Assembly: GCF_036588685.1 (NCBI RefSeq)
Contig: NC_086378.1
Coordinates: forward strand, 76,463,127 to 76,527,126
Length of the DNA: 64,000 nucleotides
Source of the DNA: Mytilus trossulus
Taxonomy: Eukaryota > Mollusca > Bivalvia > Mytilida > Mytilidae
Reading direction: 5' to 3'
The notes under the pieces were generated by a model. It did not search any database. It worked only from the letters and a program-made list of their open reading frames with translations, and was not told the origin of the DNA. Made by a program: the position numbers and the translations under genes. Shown here in pieces: positions 31,300 to 43,500 of the stretch (position 1 is its first letter; each line of letters starts with the position of its first letter).

Positions 31300-31870
31300 C
31301 ACATTCTTGTTGAGTTATGTGTCAATTAATCAACAACAAAATTCAACAATGTTGGTATTGATATAAACATGTGTCCAAATATTGTTGACATATTGCTTAT
31401 AGTATCTGAGAAATAGACATTACCATGAAATATTGACATTGGCAAATGAACCTTAAAAAGAAGAAAAGTACAGATAAACCCTGCCAGACAGTCATGTAAA
31501 CCTTACAATCTTTTCATACACTAAATGAAGTTTGTTGCTGGTAGTATTTTAGAAACAGACATATCTTCAAAAACTTTATATTGGCCAAAGAACCATGAAT
31601 GAGTTCAAGTCAGAAACCTACCAGTCAGCCGTGCAAACATAAATACCCCAAATGTAGTATCTGAAATACAGACTTGACCATAAAAACTAAACCTTAATCA
31701 ATAAACTTTGTCTGACCTTGCAAGGATGCCATATACAAAATATAGTTATCCTGATACTCATCAGTGGCATCACAAGTAAGTTATTCACATGAAATAAAAA
31801 AAAATCTTCCAGCAGTTGTTGAAAAGGTATGAAGCATCAAGGTCTTCTACTTTTTGAAATATTAAGCTTA
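31300..31870 (+). repeat. Degraded relative of tandem repeat L
   Basis: Words such as aaaccttacaatc, atacactaaatgaagt and 'gaagcatcaaggtcttc' followed by tattaagctt occur in the same order as in the better copy at 61446-62490. Confidence 0.5.
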
Positions 31871-33235
31871 ATACAAATAATGCCACTAGATAGAAATCCA
31901 AATATCTCGTATCCTTTAACTATTGTTGCAGGTGAGAACTCAGGTGCTCTTGAAGGGGTTAGCAGTTCTTTCTTCTCTAGATATAATCATGAGAATGACG
32001 AGCCTGAATTCATTTTAATCAAAATGTAAATTTAGGTTCTCTTTTAAACGAAAGTAGTTGATAGCAAACATTGGAGCTTGTTGTTCAATTGTTCTCCTTA
32101 GTTGATGTGGTTCATAAGTGTTTCACGTTTCTGGATTGTTCTATAGATTAGACCATTTGTTCTCGTATAAATTCTTTTACACAAGTCATGTTGGGGCCCG
32201 TTATAGCTTTCTGTTTAGTGTAAGCAAATGTTTGTGTTGAAGGCTGTATAATTGTGAACTTTTTATACATTGTGACTTGGAGATTTATCTCATTTGCACT
32301 TGTACCACATTTTGTTATTTTATACTTTCTGTTTCATTCAGTTAAATGATTATCAAGAAGATAAAATTTTGAAAAGTTATCTAACTAAACCGGGGTGGAT
32401 ACTGGTACATGTACTTAATGAAATGATCTATAACCAGGGGAGATAAATCTCAAAGCAACATTTAGACAATTGTGTCTGAGATAAATGAATTTTGTTTTGG
32501 TATATATCAAGATTTTTTGCTTAAAAGTTAAACAAAATATATTTGGAATGGGTTCCACAGAACCCTGTGAATTGTCTGATTTTAGGATTTTTTTTAAATT
32601 CCCAAAAGGTTTGATAAAGTTTTTGTTTTCTGAAAACATTTACTGCAAAAAAAAAAAAAAACACTAAAGGGAAGTATATTCCTGGACAATGAAAAGCGGG
32701 ATCATTAACTGTGGTCTTGGGCTTATATGTTGGTTACCAGATTTTCATTATACACTCAACAAAGTATATTTCTCACTTTGATGATATATAGGAATGGTTC
32801 TCTACATTGATAAGAAAATGTGAGTGAAACATTATAAATTTTTGGTCTATTAAGACAAGAATTTTTAATTTCTTATTCTAGAACATGTAGAAGTTGACAC
32901 ATGAGAAAGATAATCTACATTGTTAATAGCTATTTATTTCTGTAGATGCAAAAGCCATTTTGATTGACAGGGAGAGAATTTGGCATTCACAAATAAGTTA
33001 ACAGTTTTAATCCTTTCAAAATAACTCTTATTTCATTTTCAAGAAGCTTATTTGCTCATTATTGAAAACAATATTTTAACCTGTACTAACTTGTGCACTT
33101 TTTTATTCACTATTATCCCTACATCTTGGTTATTTATTTCAAAATGACTTAATGTACTAAGACTTGTTAAGGTCTAGTCAAGCACATTATGTTTCTGGAG
33201 TCAAAAGTGAAACTACAGAACTATTCTATAAAGAT
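31871..33235. other. Intergenic between PSME3IP1 and NDUFB9 3' ends
   Basis: A fragment related to repeat N (about 32230-32320) is visible. A short frame at 31932-32029 follows a possible acceptor, but its sequence looks like common repeat. No other feature. Confidence 0.4.
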
Positions 33236-33241
33236 TTTATT
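33236..33241 (-). promoter_or_regulatory. Poly(A) signal of NDUFB9
   Basis: AATAAA on the minus strand, 72 bases downstream of the stop codon. Confidence 0.65.
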
Positions 33242-33312
33242 TTTACTTTTTACATAACACAAAACAATTTAAAAGTAGTCAATACTTCAGTCAGTATTCT
33301 ATAAATATATAA

Positions 33313-33447
33313 TTAAGACTGTTCTGTAGCATTTCCGCCGCCATATTTCTTCACCCATCTTTCTACAAATTCTCTTTTTCTTATATCTCGTCTGGCAAAA
33401 TAGTCTGGGTATAGTGCCTTCTCCCTTGGATGCCACATGTCCAATAA
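33313..33447 (-). CDS. NDUFB9: NDUFB9 exon 4 (stop)
   Basis: Acceptor cttttag, phase 0, stop TAA at 33313-33315. Encodes LLDMWHPREK to NATEQS. Confidence 0.94.
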   Translation of the reverse strand, partial: LLDMWHPREKALYPDYFARRDIRKREFVERWVKKYGGGNATEQS

Positions 33448-36400
33448 CTAAAAGAAAAAGTATAAATATTATCAGACATGTCAGAAGACATTATTATTTC
33501 ATGTCTTAAAACTGAATTTTATAGTTGAAAAAAAACTAGTGACCCCATCTTGATAAATTTGCTAAGGCATAAATTTTCTAGAAATTTGTTCTTACAACAG
33601 GCTGCCAGACAAGGGCTATCTCTACATGGCTAGAATATTAAGCATGGTTTATAAAAAAAATTGTAAAGGAAGGTCAGTTGTTAAGTTGACAAATTTTACA
33701 ATAAAAGGCACATTCTTTATATTGGATAATAAATACATATACTTTTTCAGATTGAACAATAAATTTTTCTGCTAGTTCATTAACTGGTTGCATATTAATC
33801 AACCATTTTTAACCTGTAACTCATATTTCCTTCATATCTATCAACTAGCTTGAATTTCATTTATATCTTTTATTGTTGTTCCTTGAAAAGTTACTAATTA
33901 CTACTGTCTACTACCATGACTATATCATCATGGAAAAAAATAACACAACCATTCACCTTGATTTATCATCAGTATAAACATTTTTCTTATTTCAATATTC
34001 AATAGGGTTAGTGACTGGAAGAGGTAGAAACATAATTATCAAAAAAAATATTTCCTCAATATAAATAGTGTCAAAAGCTTGCTGTTCGGTGTGAGCCATA
34101 CCTTAATCTATAATGGTTTACTTTTATAAATTGTTACTTGGATGGAGAGTTGTCTCATTAGCACTTATACCACATCTTCTTATATCTATCAACAATACTA
34201 AAGTATTACCTCTTCAACTAAAGCTTGCAACACACAAAATTGATAAAAGTTATACAGGTTCAGATATTTTAACTTTGACATGTGCATCTTTTATGATTGA
34301 AAAGAAAAAAGAACCTTTTCCAAAAGATCATACTCTTATGTTTCCAGTACACTGATTATAAACATAACACACAGAGCACAATCTTAAAATTCTATGAGGT
34401 TGACATTTTTGACAAATCATATAAAAAATCCTATTAACTTACAGCATCTGGTTGGACTGGAACTCTGTCATATGCAGCTCCACCTGGTGCATGGGCAACT
34501 GTAAAAAGAAAGATAATTACTTTCATCAGCAAATTGGACTCACTGTATTAAGTTTTAGTATTTCCGTAAAATCAGTTTGTCTTGATATAAAGTGAGATAT
34601 GCCAAAAGAACAAACTAAAGTAACACTGTGAGTACACCAAGCTGCATCATCATGGCTTTTTTCATACATTCTTTAAACTTTAAAGATTTAATAGCAATAT
34701 TGAAGCATACCCTTAAACAGTGATGTTTACAGCAATACAATTATTTTCACATCTATTTTGTTACAAATTATAAAAGACATAAGACCTACAAAAATTTGGT
34801 TGATGACATTTTTTCTTATGTTCATTTTTTTAGAATATCAGACTTGATTGAAAGTTGTTTCAGTGGAAATTGTACCACATCTTCATAATTTTATATTGTC
34901 AGGAAAATAAGTCTAGTTTGGAAATCACTGGAAAAAGCGGAAATACATTGAGAGTTTATCATGTTTATGAACATTCCCCCTCAATACAACACTATGACTT
35001 AACCACTAGATTTGTTCCAAAGTTTACATATTACAATTAAACTTTCAGTTAAAAAAAATATACATACACTTTAATGGTACAGAATGCCAATCTGCAAGCA
35101 TTTTTGTTCTTCCATCTTTCACTAGTTGTCTTGATTTTACAATATCTTTTTCATCTTTATTTTGATCAAACTCAGCACGTAGACACACTGCTTGATAGCG
35201 ATAAAGTAGTCTGTAAAATATAAGAATTTTTAGACAATGATTAAAACATACATGTCACACTGTTATAAATTTAAATTAAACAGCTTTCAAGCTAAAATTA
35301 TTGTACACAAAAAAATATTATGGTAGACAAGGTTTCTGTATACAAAACAATCCAACCTAGTTGTGTCAAACTCAGTTGTGTCCAAAACTCATATGAGTTG
35401 ATGTAATTTCTAGGTCCAGATATAGTTCCTATTTGATCAAATGATAAATATATCATATGGGCCTAAGAGCTACCATACAGTCCTAGTATTGATGTTACAA
35501 GTTTAAGCAGACTGACCTTTCATGCCTTATTGCTATTTGATTTCCTGTGTTTTAACACCGCTTTTAAAACCTCTTTTGGGCTATTTCTTTGTGCCTTGGT
35601 GCCAGTTTTTATTGGTGGAGAAAGCCAGAGTGCAGGTAAAAAAACCACTGAGCTTCATTCAATAGGAAAAATGACAATCCTACTAGTCAATTTAGATTGA
35701 AGTTGAATGCAGCGCACAAGTGGGGTTGGAAATCACAACCTCAGTGCTGACTGGCTTATGATTACAGTAGTACATGTACACGTAGCTACTTCGGACCACT
35801 CAACCACCGAGATCCCCCTTGGTACTATTTGGAGTTATGTCCTCCTTGACCCTAGAATTTATCTCACTAGAATTTTTGACATCATACTACAATCCATTTT
35901 CCATTGTGGCCTCAGAAATTTCCCATTACATATATATGTATGAAGTCAAAATTTTATGGGAACTTTTGAAATGTTCAGTTATGATTTATGATAGTTATGT
36001 TGGGAAAATAGCAATAAAGGTGTACATGGTGTATGTACAAATGTAACCATAGACAGAAGGAATTATTTTAATTTATTAAGGGTACAAATGAACTGAAGTT
36101 TTTCAGATTCTTTCATTTTCCTACAATTGCACATAAATCTAATTCCTTCTTACGGTCTTGTTGTCATGAGACTTTAAGTAGTGGCAAGTAGTCCAGTAAA
36201 TTATAGGAACACAATACCAATTTTATCTTTAATAATTCTTTGTTTTTGATATGAATAAACGTTACCTGATGAACGCATCCTTTGTTTACATTGATTTATA
36301 ATTAACTTAGTCACAACTAAAATCCCTAACAACAGAAACAAAATCAGAAACGTTAAGGTAGTTCCGTTTCCCCTTTTTTACAGATTTTGAATTAAAAATA

Positions 36401-38305
36401 TGTCTGAATTAAAAATAAAAGAGAATGATTTTACACACTTCGTCCCCTGTCACAGGTAATGCCTGCCTCATCTATAATACTAAAATTACAAGGTCCAATT
36501 TGTCAGCCGTCATCACGTAAAAATGACGAATCAAAGAATTCAACTTTATATACAACTAATATAGTACAAAGGTGTAGATTAAAAATTACAACACTCCAGG
36601 CCCTTTTGTTTTCCACGTAATTAATATTGCCAATAATAAAGAAGTTCCGGGTTGAGTCCGATACCGATATCAATAGTATAATCACCTGTTCCCTATTACC
36701 TTATCTTTACGCTCTGCATCTGACAAGGCGCACCACCAAACGGTGTATTCAGGATTAATATGCTATATACACGGGTCATAATCACAGGGTTGACACTACT
36801 AAATTGACAAATTGTTCCCTATATATGTAGTATTTTAATCAGTAAGACTTTCTAAGATAACGTACAAGACTAATCAAAGTGATGGATATCACTCATGGAA
36901 AGTTTAGAACAGTAGTTTGAATTATTTCATATTAAGGTATGGTGGGGAAAAATTAACATTCATAAAGCACTATTGCTGAAAATAATTAATTGCATTTGTC
37001 TTTAAAAGGAAACTTGCTTTTTCAGTATGAGGATAAAATGAGCTTAAATTAAATAATAGGGGTCTCTAAATTTGCACAATTTTATTTAAACTGCAGTTTA
37101 TATTTTATGGAAATTATGTTGCCTGTTCTGAACATGTTTTAAAAAAACAATTTCTAGTAAATGTTACCAACTATACTTGTAAGACATAAATTTAGACCAA
37201 CAGCTAAAAACTTTAAAGTGACAGCAAAAAAAATTGAAAAATGTTGTTTTTGGGCATTTTGTAAGTTGAAACAGAGGTTATATGGCATTGAAGATTAAAA
37301 GTTTTAAAGTGCCTTTTGATCAATTTTGAAAGTATTTTTCAACACAGGGCATTGAAAATGTACTTTTTAAACGTCAACCAATTAAAAAACTAAATTTTAT
37401 TGAAATGTGGATTCTTTTATTGCAAAAATATATATTTACTTTTAACAATGTTTAATAAAAATTCAAATGACTAAAATAGACATAATGCATGTAATGATTG
37501 ATGGGAAATAAACAATGGTTAGTTATAGTTAAAAGTTTTAAAATTTTAAAACTGTTTCAAGCCAATTCCTGATAAAAAAAAGTGAACTAATCTAAATTGT
37601 TGATTAATTACAGATGATTATTGGATATTTATCAAGTTAATTATAGGCCATACTTGAATACCTTTCATATATTCATATTTTATTCTTTGATTCGCTGTTT
37701 TACGTCATGGATGCCCACTAACAAATTCAAAACTGTTAAAATATAGAAACATAAAGGTTGGAAGGTAGGTGAAACTTACATAAATGAAGAGATTGAAGCC
37801 CGATTTATATAATTCCAAGGCCCTCAATCTGCCCCAGAAGCGTCAAAGCAGCGCATCTATTTTGGGTGGGCAAATATCCACTTTTTGATATGGGACAACT
37901 TCACAAGCTCTGACGTCCCACGGCCCCAGCATGTATGGAAAAACAGCCGTCGTCGGACGTCAGAGTAATCTCGACTAATGTTATGTTTGCAAGTAATCAG
38001 TTCCAAACACGATCTTGCATTTGGGCAATTGGTCTTCAATGTAAAAAATACTGTTTCGTTATTGATACGTTTTCATCGTAATCGTAGTCCACTGGCTCTG
38101 ACCAGTGTCAACTAGTATATGTCCTTGAGCAGTGTTTAGGTAGGTTTGTTTATATAGGCTAATGTTAGCATTATATTAAATAGAATTTTAACCTTCCGTG
38201 AGTAATATGTTCTGAATATTTGCTCTCTAACTGTCTGAGTGCTTCCTTGTACAGAGTTTTGACTTGTCTTGCATGGGAAATCAACTCTGTTTGCAGAAAG
38301 GACAT
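33313..38305 (-). CDS. NDUFB9: NDUFB9, complex I LYR-motif subunit, 4 exons
   Basis: CDS is join(33313-33447, 34443-34498, 35068-35210, 38193-38305) on the minus strand, 148 aa (human 179). It is an accessory subunit of mitochondrial NADH dehydrogenase, membrane arm, in the LYR family. The N-terminus MSFLQTELISHARQVKTLYK carries the LYR-type Leu18-Tyr19-Lys20, followed by ALRQLES as in human ALRHLES. Exon 2 continues LLYRYQAVCLRAEFDQNKD; exon 3 has the APGGAAYDR segment; exon 4 gives the diagnostic MWHPREKALYPDYFARR, against human DWHPSEKAMYPDYFAKR. All phases agree. The protein stops soon after, lacking the human C-terminal extension. Confidence 0.94.
33448..34442. other. NDUFB9 intron 3
   Basis: Only a repeat N fragment (about 34119-34185, 'gagagttgtctcattagcac') is recognised. 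Confidence 0.45.
34443..34498 (-). CDS. NDUFB9: NDUFB9 exon 3 (56 bp)
   Basis: Acceptor tttttacag, donor GTAAGT. Encodes AHAPGGAAYDRVPVQPDA. Confidence 0.9.
34499..35067. other. NDUFB9 intron 2
   Basis: A second short fragment of repeat N (about 34836-34890). Nothing else. Confidence 0.45.
35068..35210 (-). CDS. NDUFB9: NDUFB9 exon 2
   Basis: Acceptor tattttacag, donor GTATGT. Encodes LLYRYQAVCL to WHSVPLK, entering in phase 2 and leaving in phase 1. Confidence 0.92.
35549..35817 (-). mobile_element. tRNA-derived SINE
   Basis: On the minus strand the head reads GGTGGTTGAGTGGTC (35794-35808), a tRNA A-box, followed about 55 bases later by GGTTGTGATTTCCAACCCC (35722-35740), a decayed B-box. 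The body then contains the GCACTCTGGCTTTCTCCACC and ATAAAAACTGGC words shared with copies at 40969-41090 and 56641-56815. This is the layout of a tRNA-headed SINE; membership of the MetaSINE group known from bivalves is only a guess. It lies in NDUFB9 intron 1. Confidence 0.7.
36050..36470 (-). mobile_element. Second copy of the MITE at 7257-7716, inverted
   Basis: Reverse complement shows ggcaggcattacctgt, ggggacgaagt, ctgttgttagggattttagttg, and attggtattg in the same order as the first copy. The far inverted terminus is missing or degraded. Located in NDUFB9 intron 1. Confidence 0.65.
36471..38192. other. NDUFB9 intron 1, 5' part
   Basis: Mostly AT-rich; no recognisable repeat or coding segment. 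Short minus frames at 36503 and 37857 have no motif support. Confidence 0.4.
38193..38305 (-). CDS. NDUFB9: NDUFB9 exon 1 (start)
   Basis: ATG at 38305-38303; donor GTTAAA follows ...ITHG plus AG. The conserved start MSFL (human MAFL) fixes this ATG over the upstream in-frame one, which belongs to another frame of 38171-38470. Confidence 0.93.
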
Positions 38306-39064
38306 CGCGAACAGGCCACTGGTAACTGTACCGCAATTGTAACGAAGAAAAACATCAAGAAATCGAAAACCAGTACATTGGAAATAACCGAACAAATTAT
38401 AGCACAACATTTTTGATTGGTTTAAATTGATGTATAAGAATGTTGAAGTGATCCCGTAAACGGTCCACATTTATATTTATCTGTTTCCAACATTTTATTT
38501 TTCTTTGAGTAATCGAACTTAGAATAGAAGGAAGAATGCAAATAATCTTTGTTAGGTTTATTCATATTAATAAAAAGGGACAATTAATGTAGATCTGGGG
38601 CAGGATATAATTTGGTAAGTTTAATAGTCCCAGCGCAGACGGTATATTTGGGCGCCGGAAATCTTGATGTATTTTATTATGACGTTAAATTAGATTATGC
38701 AAAGTTTGAAAGGCTACTCTAAAGAACTATCGATAACTCTAGTTTAAGAAAAAAAATAATTACATTTTGACAAAGACAGTCACTATAATCAATAATCCAT
38801 AATCAAACACATACAACTTCATTGAACAATCTACCCTCAACTTTTAGGATTTATCAATGAACAATGTCATTAATATCTGTTCCAACTTCACTTTTTTCAC
38901 GTGTGATTTATCAAGTTTTTATTTAATATGTTCATCACTTGTTTTGTCAAAATTAGCTAAAACGCATTCTATATACACAATTGAGAATGAAAATACGGGG
39001 AATTTGCACAGGCACTTCTCACAATTTGTTTTTACTATAAACCTTAATAAAAAAAAAATCTGAG
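38306..39064. other. Upstream of NDUFB9
   Basis: Presumed NDUFB9 promoter and 5' UTR in the first 200-300 bases; no clear TATA or initiator motif was assigned. The rest is featureless. Confidence 0.35.
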
Positions 39065-40354
39065 ACAAGTACGGGGCGCCGAATGGGACTCTTGTGGTTT
39101 TGTACAAAATTCAATTCTGTCATAACAAAATCATTTTTGTCTTACAAAACTATGTGCTACAGACTTGTTTTGTGAGAACTTCATTTGTGTAGACAAAATT
39201 CATTTTTGTCATGACAAAATTCATTTTTGTAGACAAAATTCATATTTGTCATGACAAAAGTCAATTTTGTCTTAAAGGTATGCAAATATAAACATATTTG
39301 CATACAAAATTGACTTTTGTTACCTGATATGGAAATTAAATCACAAAAGTCAATTGTGTACGGTAAGATTCAATTTTGTGAGACAAAATTGACTTTTGTG
39401 AAACAAAATTAACTTTTGTGAGACAAAATTCAATTTTGTCATTTTTGTTGAGACAAAATTCAATTTTGTCATTTTTGTTGAGACAAAATTCAATTTTGTC
39501 ATTTTTGTTGAGACAAAAGTCAATTTTGTTAATTTTGTTGAGACAAAAGTCAATTTTGTAAATTTTGTTTAGACAAAAGTCAATTTTGTTAATTTTGTTG
39601 AGACAAAAGTCAATTTTGTAAATTTTGTTGAGACAAAAGTCAATTTTGTCATTTTTGTTGAGACAAAAGTCAATTTTGTTAATTTTGTTGAGACAAAAGC
39701 CAATTTTGTAAATTTTGTTGAGACAAAAGTCAATTTTGTTAATTTTGTTGAGACAAAAGTCAATTTTGTGACGACAAAATTAATTTTTGTGATGACAAAA
39801 TTCAATTTTGTAACAACAAAATTGACTTTTATGAGACAAAATTGACTTCCGTGAGACAAAATTGACTTTCGTGAGACAAAAATCAATTTTGTTGAGACAA
39901 AATTCAATTTTGTTAATTTTGTTGAGACAAAATTCAATTTTGTTAATTTTGTTGAGACAAAAGTCAATTTTGTGTAACAAAAGTCAATTTTGTGTAACAA
40001 AAGTAATTTTTGTGTAACAAAAGTCAATTTTGTGTAACAAAAGTCGATTTTGTATGCAAATTAGTTCACAGAAACCAAACTAAACTAATTTAAATACAAA
40101 ATTGACTTTTGTCGCTCAATTTTCAAATTAGGTAACAAAAGTCAAGTCTGTGTAACAAAAATGAATTTTGTCATGACAAAAGTGACTTTTGTCCGCTGAT
40201 AGATAATTTCGTATGACAAAATTTCAAATTTGTAGTATGATACAAATTTTGTTAAACTGAACTCATTTTTGTTGAACAAAAGTAACTTTTGTCCGTACAA
40301 AATTGAATTTTGAGTACAAAACCACAAGAGTCCCATTCGGCGCCCCGTAACAAG
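39065..40354. mobile_element. TIR element E: perfect 36-bp ends, 5-bp duplication, hairpin array interior
   Basis: Terminal inverted repeats at 39070-39105 and 40314-40349 are identical over 36 bp (outer end TACGGGGCGCCGAATGGG). ACAAG at 39065-39069 and 40350-40354 is a direct 5-bp target duplication. The 1.2-kb interior is built almost wholly from ACAAAA...TTTTGT words: at 39420-39765 and about 39885-39960 they form tandem units of exactly 30 bp, elsewhere looser. No transposase is encoded, so it must be mobilised in trans. The end sequence and 5-bp duplication do not match a superfamily I can name. Minus-strand open frames with a 10-residue KLTFVSTKLT period follow from 30 being divisible by three. 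Confidence 0.92.
39420..39965. repeat. 30-bp hairpin-unit tandem array inside element E
   Basis: Unit form: gagacaaaagtcaattttgt then taattttgtt. Each unit contains ACAAAA gtcaa TTTTGT, a six-base-pair hairpin; one or two bases vary between units (gtcaa/ttcaa, gttaa/gtaaa/gtcat). Confidence 0.9.
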
Positions 40355-40650
40355 CGCCTGTGGGAATATGCCAAAAGAGACAACAACCCGACCAAAGAAC
40401 AGATAACAGCAGAGGTCAACCAATGCGGGGAATGTGTCTTTAACACAGTGGGAAAATCCCACACCTGTTCCCTGTTGGCCCCTAGATAAAAATATGTTCT
40501 AAGCTGGACGTCATACTAAATTCCAAAATAAATAAATGAAATAAAATGTATTTAGGCTCCTGACTTGGGACAGGCGGCGCAAAAAATGAGGCGGGGTTAA
40601 ACTTGTTTTCTTAGATCTCCCCCCTCCCCCACCTATCTCTCTAGGCCCTG
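40355..40650. repeat. Dispersed repeat S, copy 1
   Basis: Shares, in order, the gtcatactaaa, 'ctcc[ct]gacttgggacaggc' and gcgcaaaaaatg words with 54970-55265. A related, inverted segment (gtcaggttcttgtctg, attcccaatttcc) is at 47918-48045. Confidence 0.65.
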
Positions 40651-40968
40651 AATGAAGAATAAAGAAAAACACAAATATACATGTTTCCGACTATGTGAAG
40701 CTGTTATAGGCTATACTTTTTGGACCTTTTGGATTATAGCTCTTCATCTTTTATATAAGCTTTGGATTTCAAATATTTTGGCAACGAGCATCACTGAAGA
40801 GACATGTATTGTCGAAATGCGCATCTGGTGCAAGAAAATTGGTACCGTTAATCTTATTATACACGCCATCTGTAGATTATGACATATCGAAAGTTAGTTC
40901 TGATTGATTTCCTGATGATGTTGCTTAGAACGTATTGACTTATATAATAATAGGGGTATCACTTTATT

Positions 40969-41090
40969 AACTGGTCCGGGCACTCCGGCTTCCTTCACCA
41001 ATAAAAACTGGCCGCCACAAAACAGCACAAAAAAAGCGGTACTTAACAGAGGCGTTAAAGCACAAAACAATCAAAATCAAATTGTATTAA
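40969..41090 (+). mobile_element. SINE fragment, 5'-truncated
   Basis: Matches the body of the SINE at 35549-35817 (gggcactccggcttcctt, accaataaaaactggc) without the tRNA-like head. Confidence 0.6.
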
Positions 41091-41210
41091 CTGTTTACAA
41101 TTAAAACTTTGCATTTTTACAGATAGGTTATATTGTATTTTGTTTTGCTTTATCAATGGGTTTCAGAGGAGATAATATGTGTGATACTGTCTTATTTACC
41201 CCCTTAAATC

Positions 41211-41321
41211 ACAGGCACTTGTCTCAGAAAAAAAATCCTATATACCATGATATAATATTGTTATATTAAGGTATACATGGTATATAGGAAAACAATTTCT
41301 GAGACAAGTGTCTGTGCCTTA
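41211..41321. repeat. 110-bp palindrome
   Basis: Outer arms ACAGGCACTTGTCTCAGA and TCTGAGACAAGTGTCTGT pair with one mismatch, inner arms TCCTATATACCATG and CATGGTATATAGGA pair exactly. The CTGAGACAAG word of its right arm is also the target region in which element E inserted. Confidence 0.8.
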
Positions 41322-43224
41322 AATTAATGTTTAGTCATTACTTACCAACTTACACAAAGTTAACAATTTGAGACTTTTGTTTATAAACTGCGACTTTATA
41401 GTGCACGAGAAATATTGTTGCATCGAAGGCGACTTTGGCAAAAGAAAGTGTGATTTAATAGACCGTTTGACCTGTTACCATTTACAGACATTTTTACTTA
41501 ACCGAGTATACTTACAAATAACCATGGGCTAAAGAACGTAAAAGAATACGACCCATGCAGTACAGATCCCGTAACCTGAGATTACTGTACACATTAGTAA
41601 TAGTAGTCTCAGAGATAAATAAACTGTCTCATAACTTAAATTATATTGTAAGATATAAAGTGATATGTTAATTATTTTTTTCTTTTAATTCATATAATGA
41701 TTATTTAAATAATGAAATTTAGATTTTTAATCTATCATAAATGAAAAGATTAATTCAACTATTGGTCTGAAGCCTGGAAAATGATGCTCATGATGAAAAG
41801 ATTTAACAGTTTTGGGAGTCATGGTATTGACTGGTAATCATGTGACCTTTGCTAAATAAAACTGACAGCTGTTTGCACGACACATGCTTATGAAATTTGT
41901 TTTAAAATCTAAAGAGATGTTTATAAACGTCAATGAAACAGCAACTCAACTACAAAAACATCCAATAGGAAATCTAAAAGTAAAAAAGTATAATTATAAC
42001 AAAAGACATGTATCTAAACAGTATGTCAAGCTCTAAGTCGTCCCGAGTCTTCGTCCCGAGTCTATAAAAGTTGAGTTTACCTACAAGAGAGTATGAATGT
42101 GGGGCTTTCATTTCTGTATTATTTGTTGTTTTTCGCTCATTTGTCTGTATCTTTAAAAATAATTGCTTTTCTGTAATTACTTAATAATTGTTTTCTAAAC
42201 AGTGTCCTTTTCTGTAATCAGTATAGTTTTACTATCAATTCTTTAATTGTTTCAGTTACTCCTTATACCATATCACCCCAATATCATCTACTCTTTATGT
42301 TTTGCGCATTTTTCTCTATTCCTTATTTTGTTTGCCCATTACTAATATTGTCTATTCTGAATTTCTGTTACCCCCGTCGGTATCCTCCTTCAGCAGCAGT
42401 ATACAGGTACGCTCGACAGAAAACCAAATAAAAAACTGTAATATATATAGTTCTTTAAGAAAAATAAAAATCAAATTACAATTATATACACGGTATGTTT
42501 ATTTGTGCCAAAACACCAAATATGTTTGTTGCACAAAAGTAACGAGTTTCTTATCTCTTATACATAAGGTGGTCTATTTTTTTTTACAGACTCATTGAAA
42601 CGTCTGAACTACTTTTCAGAGCGTTAATTGTTTTGATGTAACCGACAACATTCTACATTCTCACTCTAAATAAACCTACTTGTTCGTGTTGAGTAAGAAA
42701 AAGAACAACTATTTTACATTCTACCTTTTGATCTGTCTATTGGCGTTAACGTTTACCCCGAGATGTAATTCATCATTATGAAATAAAATAACACAATAGA
42801 AAAGTACTTATTCAAAGGACACAGAACATTTGAAAATAATCCTCATATGAATACGGTGATTTTTTAAAACAAATTTAATGACTGAAACAAATTTAAAGAA
42901 CAGCGTGTATACAATTTCATTTGTCGGTTATTGACTGTGCCCAGGGTCATACAAAATTGCTTTTATGAAAAATTTCTATAGAACCATCAATCTACATGTG
43001 AAAAGTTTTCAGTAAATATAACTTTTCTTAAATTCTGCCAACAGAGATTTATTTTATTCTCTAAAATGTGTTTTATGTTTTAATGATTGCAATCATGACT
43101 TGACCAAAATAAGTGGTAAACATATATGATCATATAGGGTGTCCCATTTTCACATCGTTCTGATTCGGTGGCATGTCTTCAGGACATTGTAAAGTCATTT
43201 ACACAGATAATTTATAAAAAAAAA
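41322..43224. other. Intergenic, no feature seen
   Basis: AT-rich; the 98-codon frame at 42302-42598 has no motif and no splice or codon support. Confidence 0.4.
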
Positions 43225-43500
43225 GAAGGTGTGGTATGATTGCAAATGAGACAATTCTCTACAAGAGACCAAAATGACACAGAAATTAACAACTAAAGGA
43301 CATAGTACGGCCTTCAACAACGAGCAAAGCCCATACCGGATAGTCAGCTATAAAAGGCCCCGAAATGACAATGTAAAACAATTCAAAAGAGAAAACTAAC
43401 TGCCTTATTTATGTACAAAAAATGAACGAACAACAAATATGTAACACATTAACAAACGACCACCACCGAATTACAGGTTCCTGACTTTGGATAGGCATAT
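43225..43500 (-). repeat. Dispersed repeat N, well preserved inverted copy
   Basis: Reverse complement of the 59435-59750 copy: shared 'gcaaatgagacaa', acggccttcaac, gcaaagcccataccg and aacgaccaccac words in order. A very frequent family in this window, with at least eight fragments. Confidence 0.75.

Noticed and set aside
31932-32029. Possible 3' exon after a ttgttgcag acceptor
   Set aside because: No partner exons, and the sequence (aactcaggtgctcttgaagg) resembles dispersed repeat rather than a conserved protein.
39350-40027. Minus-strand frames with a KLTFVSTKLT period
   Set aside because: Produced by the 30-bp hairpin units of element E; composition is dictated by the repeat.
42302-42598. 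98-codon plus frame
   Set aside because: AT-rich, no motif, no splice sites or neighbours consistent with a gene.
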